From NCBI RefSeq assembly GCF_016863275.1, contig NZ_BOOO01000036.1, forward strand, positions 62,001 through 126,000: 64,000 bases of DNA, given 5' to 3'. Position numbers and translations under genes: made by a program. Of this stretch, positions 8,517 to 16,581 are shown one piece after another. This stretch comes from Planotetraspora mira (GTDB lineage: Bacteria; Actinomycetota; Actinomycetes; Streptosporangiales; Streptosporangiaceae). Numbering within the stretch: the stretch's first letter is position 1; every line of letters begins with the position of its first letter. Under the pieces are notes generated by a model. That model was not told the origin of the DNA. It ran no database searches and saw only the letters and a list, made by a program, of their open reading frames with translations.

Positions 8517-8751
8517 GGCCGGGCTTCCGCCGGGGCAGCACGCCGGCGGCCACCAGCATGTCGTAGGTCTCCTGCTGCCGTGCGTCGAGATCCGAGTAGA
8601 GGGCGTCGTAGGCCGCCTCCTCCGCGCGCATGGCCTCCATCGGGTTCCAGTCGCTCCCGAGTGCGGTGACCACCTCGGCGCGGCGCCTGGCCTCCTCGAG
8701 GGTGAGGTCGATCTCGAAGACGGCGTGTTCGCCGCTGTCGTCCTGGGGCAT
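8503..8751 (-). CDS. small acidic protein of unknown function, coupled to zinc-ribbon gene
   Basis: An 82-residue hypothetical protein (97 if ATG 8793 is used). The middle is helical and acidic (LTLEEARRRAEVVTAL, then MRAEEAAYDALYSDLD), with a basic end (RRKPGHVAD). No known domain is recognised. Neither start has a strong ribosome binding site. ATG 8793 lies directly beside a palindromic AT-rich element, so a near-leaderless message from there is possible. It overlaps the zinc-ribbon gene and is divergent from the molybdenum hydroxylase operon. Confidence 0.5.
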   Translation of the reverse strand: MPQDDSGEHAVFEIDLTLEEARRRAEVVTALGSDWNPMEAMRAEEAAYDALYSDLDARQQETYDMLVAAGVLPRRKPGHVAD

Positions 8752-8796
8752 GACGGTGTTTTCCCGTTCGCTGTCGAAAGTTTGTCCCGTCATGCA

Positions 8797-8831
8797 CCAT
8801 ATATGGCTGTTTGGGGTAAATCGTGTGATTT
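8797..8831. promoter_or_regulatory. AT-rich palindromes between the divergent small operon and the molybdenum hydroxylase operon
   Basis: CCATATATGG at 8797-8806 is a perfect 10-base palindrome. AAATC (8818-8822) and GATTT (8827-8831) form a second short inverted repeat. Both stand out in an otherwise GC-rich sequence and sit between two divergent transcription units. They are probably promoter and operator elements; no regulator is identified. Confidence 0.35.
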
Positions 8832-8892
8832 TACGAATGGAGTGAGGGCGGGGTCGGGATATGCACGGCGGACAACTGGGTAGGGCACGCGC

Positions 8893-9438
8893 GTGAACGG
8901 CGAAGGAAACAGCGGTCCGGTCTTCGCGGACCCCATCACTGCCGACATTCTGCTGTCGGTCAACGGAGACGAGCGCCCCATCACCGTGGACACCCGGGAG
9001 ACGCTTCTCGACACGCTGCGAGAACACCTGGATCTCATCGGGGCCAAGAAGGGCTGCGACCACGGTCAGTGCGGCGCCTGCACGGTCCTCGTCGACGGCA
9101 GGCGGGTCAAGTCCTGCCTGACCCTGACGGTGACCGTGGACGACCGGGAGATCACCACGGTCGAGGGGCTGGCAGCCGACGGCGCCCTGCACCCGATGCA
9201 GGCGGCGTTCGTCGAGCGGGACGCCTTCCAGTGCGGCTACTGCACCCCCGGCCAGCTGTGCTCGGCCGTCGCGATGGTGCGCGAGGTGGCCGACGGGTGG
9301 CCCAGCGCGGTCACGGCCGACGTGTCGGGCCCCGCGGTGCTCGACGACGACGAGATCCGCGAGCGGATGAGCGGCAACCTGTGCAGATGCGGCGCCTACG
9401 TCAACATCGTCGCGGCGATCAAGCAGGTGGGCTCATGA
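8893..9438 (+). CDS. molybdenum hydroxylase, [2Fe-2S] subunit (PaoA-like)
   Basis: The 181-residue iron-sulfur subunit of a heterotrimeric xanthine/aldehyde oxidoreductase. It carries two [2Fe-2S] motifs: the plant-ferredoxin-like cluster (CDHGQCGACTVLVDG and a further Cys in VKSC) at about residues 56-76, and the helical-domain cluster (CGYCTPGQ, later LCRCG) near residues 115-175. It passes electrons from the molybdenum centre to FAD. GTG 8893 is the start, with a modest AGGG-containing leader. The next gene overlaps by four bases (ATGA), so the three subunits form one operon. Confidence 0.92.
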   Translation: MNGEGNSGPVFADPITADILLSVNGDERPITVDTRETLLDTLREHLDLIGAKKGCDHGQCGACTVLVDGRRVKSCLTLTVTVDDREITTVEGLAADGALHPMQAAFVERDAFQCGYCTPGQLCSAVAMVREVADGWPSAVTADVSGPAVLDDDEIRERMSGNLCRCGAYVNIVAAIKQVGS

Positions 9439-10433
9439 GACCCTTCGCCTACGAACGGGCCACCGACGTCCGATCGGCCGTCGCCGCCTGCGCGGCGGGC
9501 ACGGCGGACGGGGCCGGCGCCGTCTATCTCGGCGGGGGCACGAACCTCGTCGATCTGATGAGGCTCGGCGTCGTCTCGCCCGGAGTCCTCGTCGACGTCA
9601 CGCGGCTGCCCTTCGACGGGATCGAGGAGACCGCGGGCGGCGGCCTGCTCATCGGCGCCGGGGTGCGCAACAGCGACCTGGCGGCCCACCCGCTCGTACG
9701 GCGGCGCTACCCGATGCTGGCTCAGGCGGTCGTGGCCGGAGCCTCCGGGCAGATCCGCAACATGGCGACGGTCGGGGGGAACCTGCTGCAGCGCACCCGC
9801 TGCTCCTACTTCCAGGACGTGAGCAAACCGTGCAACAAGCGGGTGCCCGGCTCAGGCTGCCCGGCGCGGCGGGGCGACCACCGAAACCTGGCCGTGATCG
9901 GCCAGTCGGAGGCCTGCGTCGCCACCCACCCGTCGGACATGGCGGTCCCGCTGGCCGCGCTGGGAGCGGTCGTCCACATCGAGGGCCCCGGCGGTCCCCG
10001 CCAGGTGCCGATGCCCGGTTTCCACCGGCTGCCCGGCGACGCGCCGGAGCGTGACACCGTGCTCGAACCCGGCGATCTCGTCACCGCGGTCGAGGTGCCG
10101 CCGCTGCCGTTCGCCGCCCGCTCCCGCTACCGCAAGGTGCGGGACCGCGTGTCGTTCGCGTTCGCGGTCGTGTCGGTCGCGGCGGCGCTGGACCTCGAGG
10201 ACGGCATGGTCAGGGACTGCAGGATCGCCCTCGGCGGCGTCGCCCACATTCCGTGGCGCGCGGACCGGGCCGAGTCCGCCCTGCGCGGCTCGCCCGCCAC
10301 CGAGGCGGCGTTCGCCCAGGCGGCCGCCGAGGAGCTGGCCATGGCGACCCCCCTGCCGCACAACGCGTTCAAGGTGCCACTCGCCCGCAACGTGGTGGTC
10401 CGCACACTGCTCGACCTCGTGGAGGCACCATGA
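9435..10433 (+). CDS. molybdenum hydroxylase, FAD subunit with extra Fe-S loop (PaoB-like)
   Basis: A 332-residue FAD-binding subunit. The FAD pyrophosphate loop is GGGTNLVDLMRLG near residue 36, with GASGQIRNMATVGGN at about residue 105. A cysteine-rich insertion (RTRCSYFQDVSKPCNKR and PGSGCPA, about residues 122-147) is the [4Fe-4S] loop known from the YagS/PaoB subfamily, which favours aldehyde oxidase rather than classical xanthine dehydrogenase. The ATG overlaps the previous stop (ATGA) and the downstream gene begins with the same kind of overlap. Confidence 0.92.
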   Translation: MRPFAYERATDVRSAVAACAAGTADGAGAVYLGGGTNLVDLMRLGVVSPGVLVDVTRLPFDGIEETAGGGLLIGAGVRNSDLAAHPLVRRRYPMLAQAVVAGASGQIRNMATVGGNLLQRTRCSYFQDVSKPCNKRVPGSGCPARRGDHRNLAVIGQSEACVATHPSDMAVPLAALGAVVHIEGPGGPRQVPMPGFHRLPGDAPERDTVLEPGDLVTAVEVPPLPFAARSRYRKVRDRVSFAFAVVSVAAALDLEDGMVRDCRIALGGVAHIPWRADRAESALRGSPATEAAFAQAAAEELAMATPLPHNAFKVPLARNVVVRTLLDLVEAP

Positions 10434-12529
10434 CCACCGTCGCCGCGCCGTACGCCGGGACGGCCCTGGACCGGGTCGACGGCCCGGAGAAGGTGACGGG
10501 CCGGGCGAGGTACGCCTACGAGAACCTCCCGGCCGACCTCGCCTACGCCGTGGTCGTCCAGGCCACGGTCTCCAGAGGAGAGGTCCGCGCCGTCGACGCG
10601 GACTCGGTGCTCCAGCTTCCCGGGATGATCGCCGCGATCTGGCACGAGAACGCGCCCCGGCTGGCCCCGGTCGAGGACGCGGAGCTCACCGTGCTCCAGT
10701 CGCCGCGGGTCGCCTACCGCGGTCAGGTGGTCGCGATCGTGGTCGCGGAGACCCTGGAGAGCGCCACCGAGGCGGCCCGCCTCCTGCGGGTGGACTACCG
10801 GGCCGAACCGCACGACGTCGAGCTGCGGGCCGACCATCCGGGGATGTACCGGCCCGATCACGTCAACCCCAACTACGCCACGGACAGCGAGCTCGGCGAT
10901 CCCGACACGGCCCTCGCCTTCGCGTCCGTCGTGGTGGACGCGACGTACACCACGCCAGCGCAACACCACAACCCGATCGAGCCGCACGCCACGGTCGCCC
11001 TGTGGGACGCCGACGGGCTGACGCTGTACGACGCGACGCAGAGCGCCTCAGGGGTGCGCGCCACGATCGCCCCGCTGTTCGCCCTGCCGCCGGAGAGCGT
11101 CCGGGTGATATCCCCGTACGTGGGCGGGGGTTTCGGGGGCAAGGGCGCCCCCCACGCACAGGTCGTCCTCGCGGCGCTCGCGGCCAAGCAGGTCGGCCGC
11201 CCGGTCAAGCTCGCGGCCACCCGGCGGCAGATGTTCGCGGTCACCGGCTACCGGACCCCGACCGTCCAGCGCGTACGGCTCGGCGCGGACGAGGACGGGA
11301 GGCTGAGCGCGATCGTGCACGAGGCGTTCGAGCAGACGGCCACGATCAAGGAGTTCGCCGAGCAGACGACGGTCGTCACTCGGATGATGTACGCGGCGCC
11401 GCATCGCCGGACCTCGCACCGGCTGGTCCGGCTCGACGTGCCGATCCCCACCTGGATGCGGGCGCCCGGGGAGACGCCGGGGATGTTCGCGCTGGAGTCG
11501 GCGATGGACGAACTGGCCGTCGCCTGCGGGATCGACCCGGTCGAGTTGCGCGTCCGCAACGAGCCCACGATCGATCCGGAGCGGGGGCTTCCCTTCAGCT
11601 CGCGGAACCTCGTCGCCTGCCTGCGCGAGGGAGCCGAGAGGTTCGGCTGGGCAGGACGCGACCCCGAGCCGGGCGTCCGCCGCCGCGGCAGGCAGCTGAT
11701 CGGCACCGGCGTTGCGTCCTCGACCTACCCGGTCTACCGCCTGCCGTCCCAGGCCTCCGCACGTGCCGAGCCCGGGGGCGGCTTCACGGTCCGGATCGCC
11801 GCCGCCGACATCGGGACGGGGGCGAGGACCGTGCTCACCCAGATCGCCGCCGACGCGCTGCGCGTCCCGCCGGCCCAGGTGCGGATGGAGGTCGGGGACA
11901 GCGCGCTGCCCCGCGCCTCGGTCGCCGGAGGATCGTCGGGGACCGCTTCGTGGGGCACGGCCGTCCTGCGGGCCTGCGAGGCGCTGATGGCCGCCCTCCA
12001 CCGCCGCTCGGGCGACGTCCCTCCCGGCGGCCTCGAGGCGAGCGCGGACACGGCGGAGGAGCTGCGCTCCCAGCGGCCGCTCTCCAGGCACGCGTACGGC
12101 GCGCAGTTCGCCGAGGTCGGAGTGGATCTCGACACCGGGGAGGTCAGGGTGCTGCGCCTGCTGGGGGCGTTCGCGGCCGGCCGGATCATCAACCCCAAGA
12201 CGGCGCGCTCGCAGTTCATCGGGGGAATGACGATGGGTCTGTCGATGGCCCTGCTCGAGGAGAGCGTCATGGACCTCGAGTTCGGCGACTACCTCAACCG
12301 CGACCTGGCGCAGTACCACGTCGCCGCCTGCGCGGACGTCCGCGACGTCGACGCGTTCTGGATCGAGGAGGAGGACCCCGAGCTGAACCCGATGGGGTCG
12401 AAGGGCATCGGCGAGATCGGCATCGTGGGCACGGCCGCGGCCATCGCGAACGCGGTGTACCACGCCACCGGCATCCGGGTCCGCGATCTGCCGATCCGCC
12501 TGGACCGGCTCATCGGTGGGGGTATTTGA
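10430..12529 (+). CDS. molybdenum hydroxylase, molybdopterin-binding subunit (PaoC-like)
   Basis: A 699-residue catalytic subunit that binds molybdopterin cytosine dinucleotide and hydroxylates aldehydes or heterocycles with water-derived oxygen. Visible motifs are the cofactor loop GGGFGGKGAPHAQ at about residue 230 and the C-terminal GSKGIGEIGIVG, whose glutamate is the catalytic base of the family. The frame is open to 10253, but ATG 10430 overlaps the previous stop and gives the standard N-terminus (LDRVDGPEKVTGRARY). No XdhC/PaoD-type maturation factor or MocA is encoded nearby, so insertion of the cofactor must depend on genes elsewhere. The substrate cannot be assigned. Confidence 0.92.
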   Translation: MTTVAAPYAGTALDRVDGPEKVTGRARYAYENLPADLAYAVVVQATVSRGEVRAVDADSVLQLPGMIAAIWHENAPRLAPVEDAELTVLQSPRVAYRGQVVAIVVAETLESATEAARLLRVDYRAEPHDVELRADHPGMYRPDHVNPNYATDSELGDPDTALAFASVVVDATYTTPAQHHNPIEPHATVALWDADGLTLYDATQSASGVRATIAPLFALPPESVRVISPYVGGGFGGKGAPHAQVVLAALAAKQVGRPVKLAATRRQMFAVTGYRTPTVQRVRLGADEDGRLSAIVHEAFEQTATIKEFAEQTTVVTRMMYAAPHRRTSHRLVRLDVPIPTWMRAPGETPGMFALESAMDELAVACGIDPVELRVRNEPTIDPERGLPFSSRNLVACLREGAERFGWAGRDPEPGVRRRGRQLIGTGVASSTYPVYRLPSQASARAEPGGGFTVRIAAADIGTGARTVLTQIAADALRVPPAQVRMEVGDSALPRASVAGGSSGTASWGTAVLRACEALMAALHRRSGDVPPGGLEASADTAEELRSQRPLSRHAYGAQFAEVGVDLDTGEVRVLRLLGAFAAGRIINPKTARSQFIGGMTMGLSMALLEESVMDLEFGDYLNRDLAQYHVAACADVRDVDAFWIEEEDPELNPMGSKGIGEIGIVGTAAAIANAVYHATGIRVRDLPIRLDRLIGGGI

Positions 12530-12572
12530 GGTAACTCGCATAGAAAACAACTGGTTTGGGCACCCCCGAAGT

Positions 12573-12588
12573 ACGGGCCTTGGCCCGT
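12573..12588. terminator. 7-bp-stem hairpin downstream of the hydroxylase operon
   Basis: ACGGGCC (12573-12579) and GGCCCGT (12582-12588) form a perfect stem with a 2-base turn, 44 bases after the hydroxylase stop. No T-run follows, so it may be a GC-type terminator or a leader element for the small gene starting at 12605. Confidence 0.4.
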
Positions 12589-12604
12589 GTCGAGGGGGGG
12601 ACCC

Positions 12605-12829
12605 ATGACTGTGACAGCGGATCTGGCGAAGCTGCTCGATCGGAAGTACGAGAACATGAGCCTGGCCGAGCTGCTCAAGGCCCCGGTTCATGCGATGGCG
12701 GGCATCACCGAGAAGGACGCCGAGCTCCTCAAGCAGGCCTTCAACATCAAGACGATCGGCGACCTGGGCCGCAACAGGCTCTTCCGGATGGCGGCGGACC
12801 TGGCGGACCTGGCCGACAACTCCAGGTAG
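12605..12829 (+). CDS. small helix-hairpin-helix-like protein
   Basis: A 74-residue protein. Residues 30-55 (AGITEKDAELLKQAF, then NIKTIGDL) resemble the helix-hairpin-helix pattern of DUF4332-like and DNA-binding HhH proteins, but no catalytic site is present. ATG 12605 is preceded by a purine-rich GAGGGGGG. It lies alone between the hydroxylase operon and the salvage locus. Function unknown. Confidence 0.55.
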   Translation: MTVTADLAKLLDRKYENMSLAELLKAPVHAMAGITEKDAELLKQAFNIKTIGDLGRNRLFRMAADLADLADNSR

Positions 12830-12961
12830 TCCTCGCGCGATCCCGCGGGTCCCCGCCGGGGTCCGCGGGACGGGCGCCCCCCGTCACAGCACTCGTTACT
12901 CGTTGTAGAAAATCTTCGCTCTCTTGTAACTTGTTGGAAGGTATCTACGCAAGGGGCGGTC

Positions 12962-13984
12962 GTGACGGCTCTGTTCGTCGGGGTGGACGGTGGCGGTACG
13001 AGCACCCGATGTGTCGTGGCCGGGGAGACCGGAGAGGTCGCCGGGCGCGGACGGTCGGGCGGAGCCAACGTGCTGTCCGCGCCCGACCCGGCCGCCAGCC
13101 TGCTGACGGCGCTGACCGCCGCGCTGGAGGGCCTCGACCGGTCACGGGTCGCCGGCGGCGTCTTCGGCCTCGCGGGGGTCGCCCGCGCCGAGACGCCGGC
13201 CGTCCAGGCCTGGCGCGCGGCCGGGCTGACCGGCCTTCCCGTGGTGGTGCCTGACGTGCTCGTCGCCTTCTGCGGCGCCACCGCCGACCCCGACGGCACC
13301 GTGCTGGTCGCCGGCACCGGGGCGATGGCGGCCAGAATCCGGGGACGGGAGGTCGTGCGGCGGGCCGACGGGCTCGGCTGGCTGCTCGGCGACGAGGGCT
13401 CCGGAGTCTGGATCGGGCGCCACGCCCTCACCCGGGCGCTCACGGCCCTCGACGGCAGGACCCCGCCCACCCTGCTGGTCGACCTCGTCGCGGCGGCGGT
13501 CCTCGGCCGTGCCGCCCCGGCCCGCGAGCTCTCCCCGGAGGTCTGCCGTCAGCTCACCCAGCAGATCGTCTCGGCCGTCTACGAGCAGGTGGACTCGGCG
13601 GGCGCGGCCTGGCTGGGCACGCTGGCCCCCGTGGTCGACGACGCCGCCCGTAGGGGAGACCCGGTCGCGGGGGACATCCTCGACGAGGCCGCGCGCCGGC
13701 TGAGCCGTACGGCGAAGGTGGCCGCCAGGGACCCGCGGGAGGGGGAGAACGGCGGATTGGAGTACGGCGGCCCGCTGGTGCTGGCGGGGTCGCTGCTGAC
13801 CGAGCCGACGGAGTTGGCGCGCAGGGTGCGCGCCGCCCTGGGGGATCGGGTTCCGTGGACGCCCGCACGGGACGGCGCCGCCGGTGCGGCGGCGCTGGCC
13901 ATCCGGGCGGCCCTGCCGCCGGACCGGGCGCATCAGGCGCACCTGCGGCTGCTCGACCGGGTGCCGGTTTCGGAGGAACGATGA
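12962..13984 (+). CDS. BadF/BadG-family amino-sugar kinase (NagK/MurK-like)
   Basis: A 340-residue ASKHA-fold kinase. Phosphate-binding motif 1 is GVDGGGTSTR near residue 6; motif 2 is VAGTGAMAARI near residue 117, followed by the family motif GWLLGDEGSGVWIG. Members of this family include N-acetylglucosamine kinases and the clostridial MurNAc/GlcNAc kinase MurK. In this locus, with NagZ, MurR and MurQ present and no PTS, phosphorylation of MurNAc and/or GlcNAc at position 6 is the most sensible role (inference). GTG 12962 follows an AT-rich leader (about 12897-12950) with an AAGGGGC site. It overlaps nagZ by four bases. Confidence 0.85.
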   Translation: MTALFVGVDGGGTSTRCVVAGETGEVAGRGRSGGANVLSAPDPAASLLTALTAALEGLDRSRVAGGVFGLAGVARAETPAVQAWRAAGLTGLPVVVPDVLVAFCGATADPDGTVLVAGTGAMAARIRGREVVRRADGLGWLLGDEGSGVWIGRHALTRALTALDGRTPPTLLVDLVAAAVLGRAAPARELSPEVCRQLTQQIVSAVYEQVDSAGAAWLGTLAPVVDDAARRGDPVAGDILDEAARRLSRTAKVAARDPREGENGGLEYGGPLVLAGSLLTEPTELARRVRAALGDRVPWTPARDGAAGAAALAIRAALPPDRAHQAHLRLLDRVPVSEER

Positions 13985-15471
13985 GGACCCGCTCCCGCGA
14001 GCTCTGCCGGCTGGCGATGACCGTGCTCCAGCCCGGTTTCGAGGGGACGGCCCCGCCGGACTGGCTGCGCCGGGCCCTCGCCGACGGCCTTGGCGGGGCC
14101 GTCCTGTTCACCCGCAACCTCGCCGGCCCGGCACAGACCGCCGAACTGGTCGCGGCGATGCGCGAGGAGAATCCGGGCGTGATCGTCGCGGTCGACGAGG
14201 AGGGGGGCGCGATCACCCGCCTGGAGGCGCGGACCGGCAGCTCATGGCCGGGCAACCTCGCCCTGGGGGTCGCCGACGACGTGCGGGCGACCGGACGGGT
14301 CGCCCGGCAGATCGGGCGCATGCTGGGCGCGGCGGACATCACGATGGACTACGCGCCCGTCGTCGACGTCAACGCCGATCCCCGCAATCCCGTGATCGGC
14401 GTCAGGTCCTTCGGCTCGGATCCCGAGCGGGTCCGGCGGCACGCCGTGGCGTGGATCGAGGGGCTCCAGGGGGCGGGAGTGGCCGCCTGCGCGAAACATT
14501 TCCCCGGTCACGGGGACACCGTGACCGACTCGCATCTGGCCCTGCCCGAGGTCCGCGCGTCTCGGGAGGTCCTCGAACGGCGGGATCTGCCGCCGTTCCG
14601 CGCCGCGATCAAGGCGGGCGTGCGCGCGATCATGTGCGGCCACCTGCTCGTGCCCGCCCTGGACCGCTCTCCGGTCACGCTGAGCCGTGCCGTGCTGACC
14701 GGACTGCTCCGGGAGGAGCTCGGGTTCGGGGGGGTGACCGTCACCGACGCCATCGAGATGCGCGCGGTCGCCGCGCTGCACGCTCCCGAGGAGATCACCG
14801 TCCGCGCCCTTGTGGCCGGCGCCGACGCGATCTGCGTCGGCGTCTCCTCACCCGGCGGTGAGAGCGTTTACGCACTCCGCGACGCGATCGTCTCCGCCGT
14901 ACGGGAGGGTCGCCTGCCCGAAGCCCGGCTGGCCGAGGCGGCGGGCCGGGTGCTCGAACTCGCCCGATGGCACGCGGAGCAGGCCCCGGCCAGGGCCGCG
15001 GCCGCCCGCGACGCCGACGAGGGCGTCGGACTGAAGACCGCGACGGCCGCCCTGCGCGTGATCGGAACCCCCGGCCGCCCGGTGCTGCGGGTCGCCCCGC
15101 TGGTCGTGGAGATGACCACCCGCCCGTCCCAGGCCGTGGGCCGCGCCACGGCGGTGGGCGTCGGCGCCGCGATCGGGGAGATCATTCCGGGGACCGTCGT
15201 TGCGGAGGTCGCCGAGGGAGAGGATCTCCCCGACCTCACCGATCTCCACCGCCCAGTCGTCGTTGTGGTGCGCGACGCCACCCGCCACGTGTGGATCCAG
15301 CGGCTGCTGGCGCGAGCCCTGGAGGTGCGCCCCGACGCGGTGGTGGTCGAGACGGGCGTGCCGGGAACACCCGCAGGGGCCGTGTACCTTGCCACCCACG
15401 GCGGCTCCACGGTGTCGTCGCGCGCGGCCGCCCGCCGGCTGACCGCCATCCGGACGCAGGAGCACGCCTGA
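13981..15471 (+). CDS. nagZ: beta-N-acetylglucosaminidase, glycoside hydrolase family 3
   Basis: A 496-residue GH3 enzyme that removes non-reducing GlcNAc from muropeptides (GlcNAc-MurNAc). NagZ marks are VDEEGGAITRLEA near residue 70, the loop KHFPGHGDTVTDSHLALP near residues 172-189, which contains the His/Asp pair used as acid/base, and VTVTDAIEM near residue 254 with the nucleophile aspartate. No signal peptide is evident, so it is probably cytoplasmic, as with Gram-negative NagZ. The ATG overlaps the kinase stop (ATGA). The last 130 residues form the extra C-terminal domain seen in longer actinobacterial and Bacillus members. Confidence 0.9.
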   Translation: MRTRSRELCRLAMTVLQPGFEGTAPPDWLRRALADGLGGAVLFTRNLAGPAQTAELVAAMREENPGVIVAVDEEGGAITRLEARTGSSWPGNLALGVADDVRATGRVARQIGRMLGAADITMDYAPVVDVNADPRNPVIGVRSFGSDPERVRRHAVAWIEGLQGAGVAACAKHFPGHGDTVTDSHLALPEVRASREVLERRDLPPFRAAIKAGVRAIMCGHLLVPALDRSPVTLSRAVLTGLLREELGFGGVTVTDAIEMRAVAALHAPEEITVRALVAGADAICVGVSSPGGESVYALRDAIVSAVREGRLPEARLAEAAGRVLELARWHAEQAPARAAAARDADEGVGLKTATAALRVIGTPGRPVLRVAPLVVEMTTRPSQAVGRATAVGVGAAIGEIIPGTVVAEVAEGEDLPDLTDLHRPVVVVVRDATRHVWIQRLLARALEVRPDAVVVETGVPGTPAGAVYLATHGGSTVSSRAAARRLTAIRTQEHA

Positions 15472-15558
15472 CGATCGGAGCCCCTCGAACCCCCGGGAAT
15501 CCCCCGGAACGGCCTCCCCGCCCCGTTTCCCCGTTTCACCTCCCCCAGAAGGAGCCTC

Positions 15559-16494
15559 ATGAAGGAGCCCTCGCCAGGCGGGCCCGTGTCCGCGAACCTC
15601 GTCGCCACGGTGCGCGCCGTGCTGCCCTCCCTCACTCCGGCCGGGCGTTCGATCGCCAGGCTGATTCTCGACGACCCGGCCACGGTCGCGGGAAGCACGA
15701 TCACCGAGCTGAGCGAGGCCTCGGGCACCAGCCAGGCGACGATAGTGCGGACCGCCCGCGCCCTCGGGTTCACGGGCTACTCCCAGCTGCGCCTGGCCCT
15801 GGCCGCCGCGTCCGCGCACGGACGGCCGGAGCGACTGGTGCCGGGCGACCTCGCCCCCGACGACCCGCTCGCCGACGTCATCGCCAAGGTCACCAGGGCG
15901 GAATCGGAGGCGCTGGCGGACACCGCGGCGCAGCTCAGCCCGGAACGGCTCGGGCCGGTGGTCGAGGCCGTCGCGGACGCCCGGCGGGTGAGCGTATTCG
16001 GTGTGGGGGCGTCGGGCCTGGTCGCGGCCGACATGGCGCAGAAACTCCTGCGCATCGGCGTCTCCGCGCACGCCTTCACCGACGTCCACCTCGCTCTCAC
16101 GGCGGCCGCCGTGGCCGGGGCCTCCGACGTGTCGATCGGTGTGAGCTGCACCGGGGAGACGCCCGACGTGCTGGAGCCGATGCGGACGGCCCGGCGGGCG
16201 GGAGCGACGACGGTCGCGATCACCAACAACCCCCGTTCCTCGCTCGCGGAGGCGGCCGATCACGTGCTCGTGTCGGCCGGCCGTGAGACGGCCTTCCGGC
16301 CGGGCGCGCTCGCCAGCCGCATCAGCCAGTTGCTCATCGTCGACTGCGTCTTCGTGGGCGTCGCGCAGCGCACCTTCGAGGCCTCGGAGGGCGCCCTGCT
16401 GGCCACCAAGGGAGCGCTGGACAGGTTCCTCGACGACACCCGGCACCGTCATCGTCAGACGTCTCCGCAGGTGGGCGGCCTAGGTAAAAATTAA
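15559..16494 (+). CDS. murR: RpiR-family regulator, MurR-like
   Basis: A 311-residue regulator. The N-terminal 80 residues form the RpiR helix-turn-helix (ITELSEASGTSQATIVRTARALGF is the core, residues about 53-76). The C-terminal SIS domain (VFGVGASGLVAADMAQKLL, then SIGVSCTGETPDVLEPM) binds sugar phosphates. In E. coli MurR senses MurNAc-6-P; the genes around this one point to the same ligand (inference). ATG 15559 has AAGGAG seven bases upstream. It is co-directional with nagZ. An operator-like AT-rich inverted repeat overlaps its own stop codon, just before the transporter promoter. Confidence 0.82.
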   Translation: MKEPSPGGPVSANLVATVRAVLPSLTPAGRSIARLILDDPATVAGSTITELSEASGTSQATIVRTARALGFTGYSQLRLALAAASAHGRPERLVPGDLAPDDPLADVIAKVTRAESEALADTAAQLSPERLGPVVEAVADARRVSVFGVGASGLVAADMAQKLLRIGVSAHAFTDVHLALTAAAVAGASDVSIGVSCTGETPDVLEPMRTARRAGATTVAITNNPRSSLAEAADHVLVSAGRETAFRPGALASRISQLLIVDCVFVGVAQRTFEASEGALLATKGALDRFLDDTRHRHRQTSPQVGGLGKN

Positions 16495-16553
16495 CTTCAC
16501 GACAGTCTCCATAGACGGAAAAAATTGACGCTGCCGCCGGGCGCCCGTATTGT
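16484..16553 (+). promoter_or_regulatory. promoter and candidate MurR operator before the importer operon
   Basis: TTGACG (16525-16530) and TATTGT (16548-16553) are separated by exactly 17 bases and form a good sigma-70-type promoter for the operon starting at 16582. Just upstream, 16484-16500 reads as an imperfect AT-rich inverted repeat (GT-AA-N-TT-AC pattern, arms around GTAAAAATT and AACTTCAC), and a second A-run sits at 16519-16524. The position suits repression by the adjacent RpiR protein. The promoter call is firm; the operator is inference. Confidence 0.6.
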
Positions 16554-16581
16554 CCAGGCAACCGGGAACCAGGAGCAGCCC

